Below, one piece after another: positions 10,242 to 10,633 of a stretch of DNA of 10,633 bases. Numbering within the stretch: the first letter of the stretch is position 1; every line of letters begins with the position of its first letter. A program made the position numbers and the translations under genes. A model generated the notes under the pieces. That model was given only the letters and a program-made list of their open reading frames with translations. It made no database searches and had not been told where the DNA came from. Origin of the DNA: an uncultured Candidatus Melainabacteria bacterium (GTDB taxonomy: Bacteria; Cyanobacteriota; Vampirovibrionia; Gastranaerophilales; Gastranaerophilaceae); NCBI GenBank assembly GCA_937898445.1, contig CALEJY010000213.1:1-10633 (forward strand), in the 5' to 3' direction.

Positions 10242-10633
10242 ATGCTAACAGACGAAATTAAAAATTTTTCTAAAGAAGATTTTGAAAACAATAGAGTAAA
10301 TCTACATATACACACGACTTTTTCTGACGGAAAAGCTGATGCGTTTGATATTATCAAACAAGCCAAAGAAAAAGGTTACAAAAAAATAGCAATTTGCGAT
10401 CACAACACATTTGAAGCTCACAAACAAATTCAAGACGACATTCTAATTCCGGCAATAGAATTTGATGTATGGTGCGGATATGTGTTTTTACACCTTTTGG
10501 GATACGGGATTGATGTTAACAACAAAGAACTTCAAAGCTTTTGCGCAAAAAGTAAAAAAGAAACAGAACTTGATATTGTAAGAATTTTTTCAAAAAGAGA
10601 TATCAAAAAACTTATCCAAGCAATCCATAACGC
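10242..10633 (+). CDS. PHP-domain metal-dependent hydrolase, N-terminal part (runs off window)
   Basis: The frame is open from the ATG at 10242 to the window end, giving 130 complete codons and a partial one. PHP-type metal-binding motifs are visible: NLHIHTTFSDG (20-30; H22, H24, D29), AICDHNTF (50-57; D53-H54), PAIEFD (70-75; E73) and HLLGYGID (84-91; H84). The last visible residues, LIQAIHNA, match the segment that in this family precedes the GG-x-x-x-x-AHP motif, which lies beyond the window. PHP proteins of this kind are phosphoesterases or nucleotidases related to the PHP domain of DNA polymerase III. The small size before the AHP motif suggests a stand-alone PHP enzyme rather than a polymerase, and the substrate is unknown. 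The start is supported by the motif distance. The ribosome site is unusual: only AGGGG (10231-10235) from the GC-rich repeat lies 6 bases upstream. Confidence 0.88.
   Translation, partial: MLTDEIKNFSKEDFENNRVNLHIHTTFSDGKADAFDIIKQAKEKGYKKIAICDHNTFEAHKQIQDDILIPAIEFDVWCGYVFLHLLGYGIDVNNKELQSFCAKSKKETELDIVRIFSKRDIKKLIQAIHN

Noticed and set aside
1..10633. Phage, transposon, CRISPR, toxin-antitoxin or biosynthetic cluster
   Set aside because: No integrase, transposase, spacer-repeat pattern, toxin-antitoxin-like pair or carrier/assembly-line domain is seen. The two small exported proteins have signal peptides and no toxin motif.

Overview
The window is AT-rich bacterial DNA with a standard genetic code, compact gene spacing, clear AAGGAG-type ribosome binding sites and sigma70-like promoters that mostly have a 17-bp spacer. 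It mixes ordinary housekeeping enzymes with lineage-specific envelope proteins. The best guess for the source is an uncultured gut-type bacterium of the Gastranaerophilales (Melainabacteria). This rests on remembered family style: a small protein with an N-terminal 'SFGAKL' motif, and a pilin-passenger-like domain with the 'D-NG-PNK-GYD-F' signature. No marker gene in the window proves it, and a Firmicutes-like lineage is not excluded.

Layout, left to right. Positions 3-458 (+) hold the C-terminal part of an unrecognised protein. It is followed by deoB (phosphopentomutase, 496-1674, +), which has its own promoter starting inside the preceding gene. A one-cluster ferredoxin (1784-1960, +) follows, with a consensus promoter and a strong terminator. 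That terminator is shared with the convergent gene 2035-2505 (-), a small single-pass membrane protein with an Asp/Arg-rich stretch. Next comes a divergent ATP-type phosphoenolpyruvate carboxykinase (2599-4248, -). Its terminator hairpin contains the -35 box of the next gene's promoter. Then there is a two-gene unit on the minus strand: acetolactate synthase large subunit (4988-6610) and, with no gap, a pilin-passenger-like membrane-anchored protein (4361-4987).

From 6751 a short 188-residue 'FGA' protein runs on the plus strand and ends at a second bidirectional terminator. Facing it are two small exported Lys/Gln-rich coiled-coil proteins (7370-7693 and 7704-8132, -), which look like paralogues in one operon. 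Their promoter lies within the end of rph. The minus-strand operon 10122-8171 encodes a polytopic membrane protein, a 75-residue zinc-ribbon protein and RNase PH (rph). A divergent region with an inverted repeat, a 7-bp triplicate repeat and a GC-rich element separates it from the truncated start of a PHP-domain metal-dependent hydrolase (10242 to window end, +).

Functionally the enzymes cover nucleoside salvage (deoB), PEP/oxaloacetate interconversion (pckA), branched-chain amino acid synthesis or acetolactate formation (ilvB), electron transfer (ferredoxin) and tRNA 3'-end maturation (rph). No gap without a gene exceeds about 145 bases. I see no tRNA, rRNA, CRISPR array, transposase, phage gene or recognisable defence or biosynthetic system. 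The most unusual material is the set of lineage-specific envelope proteins and the intergenic repeat near 10.2 kb.
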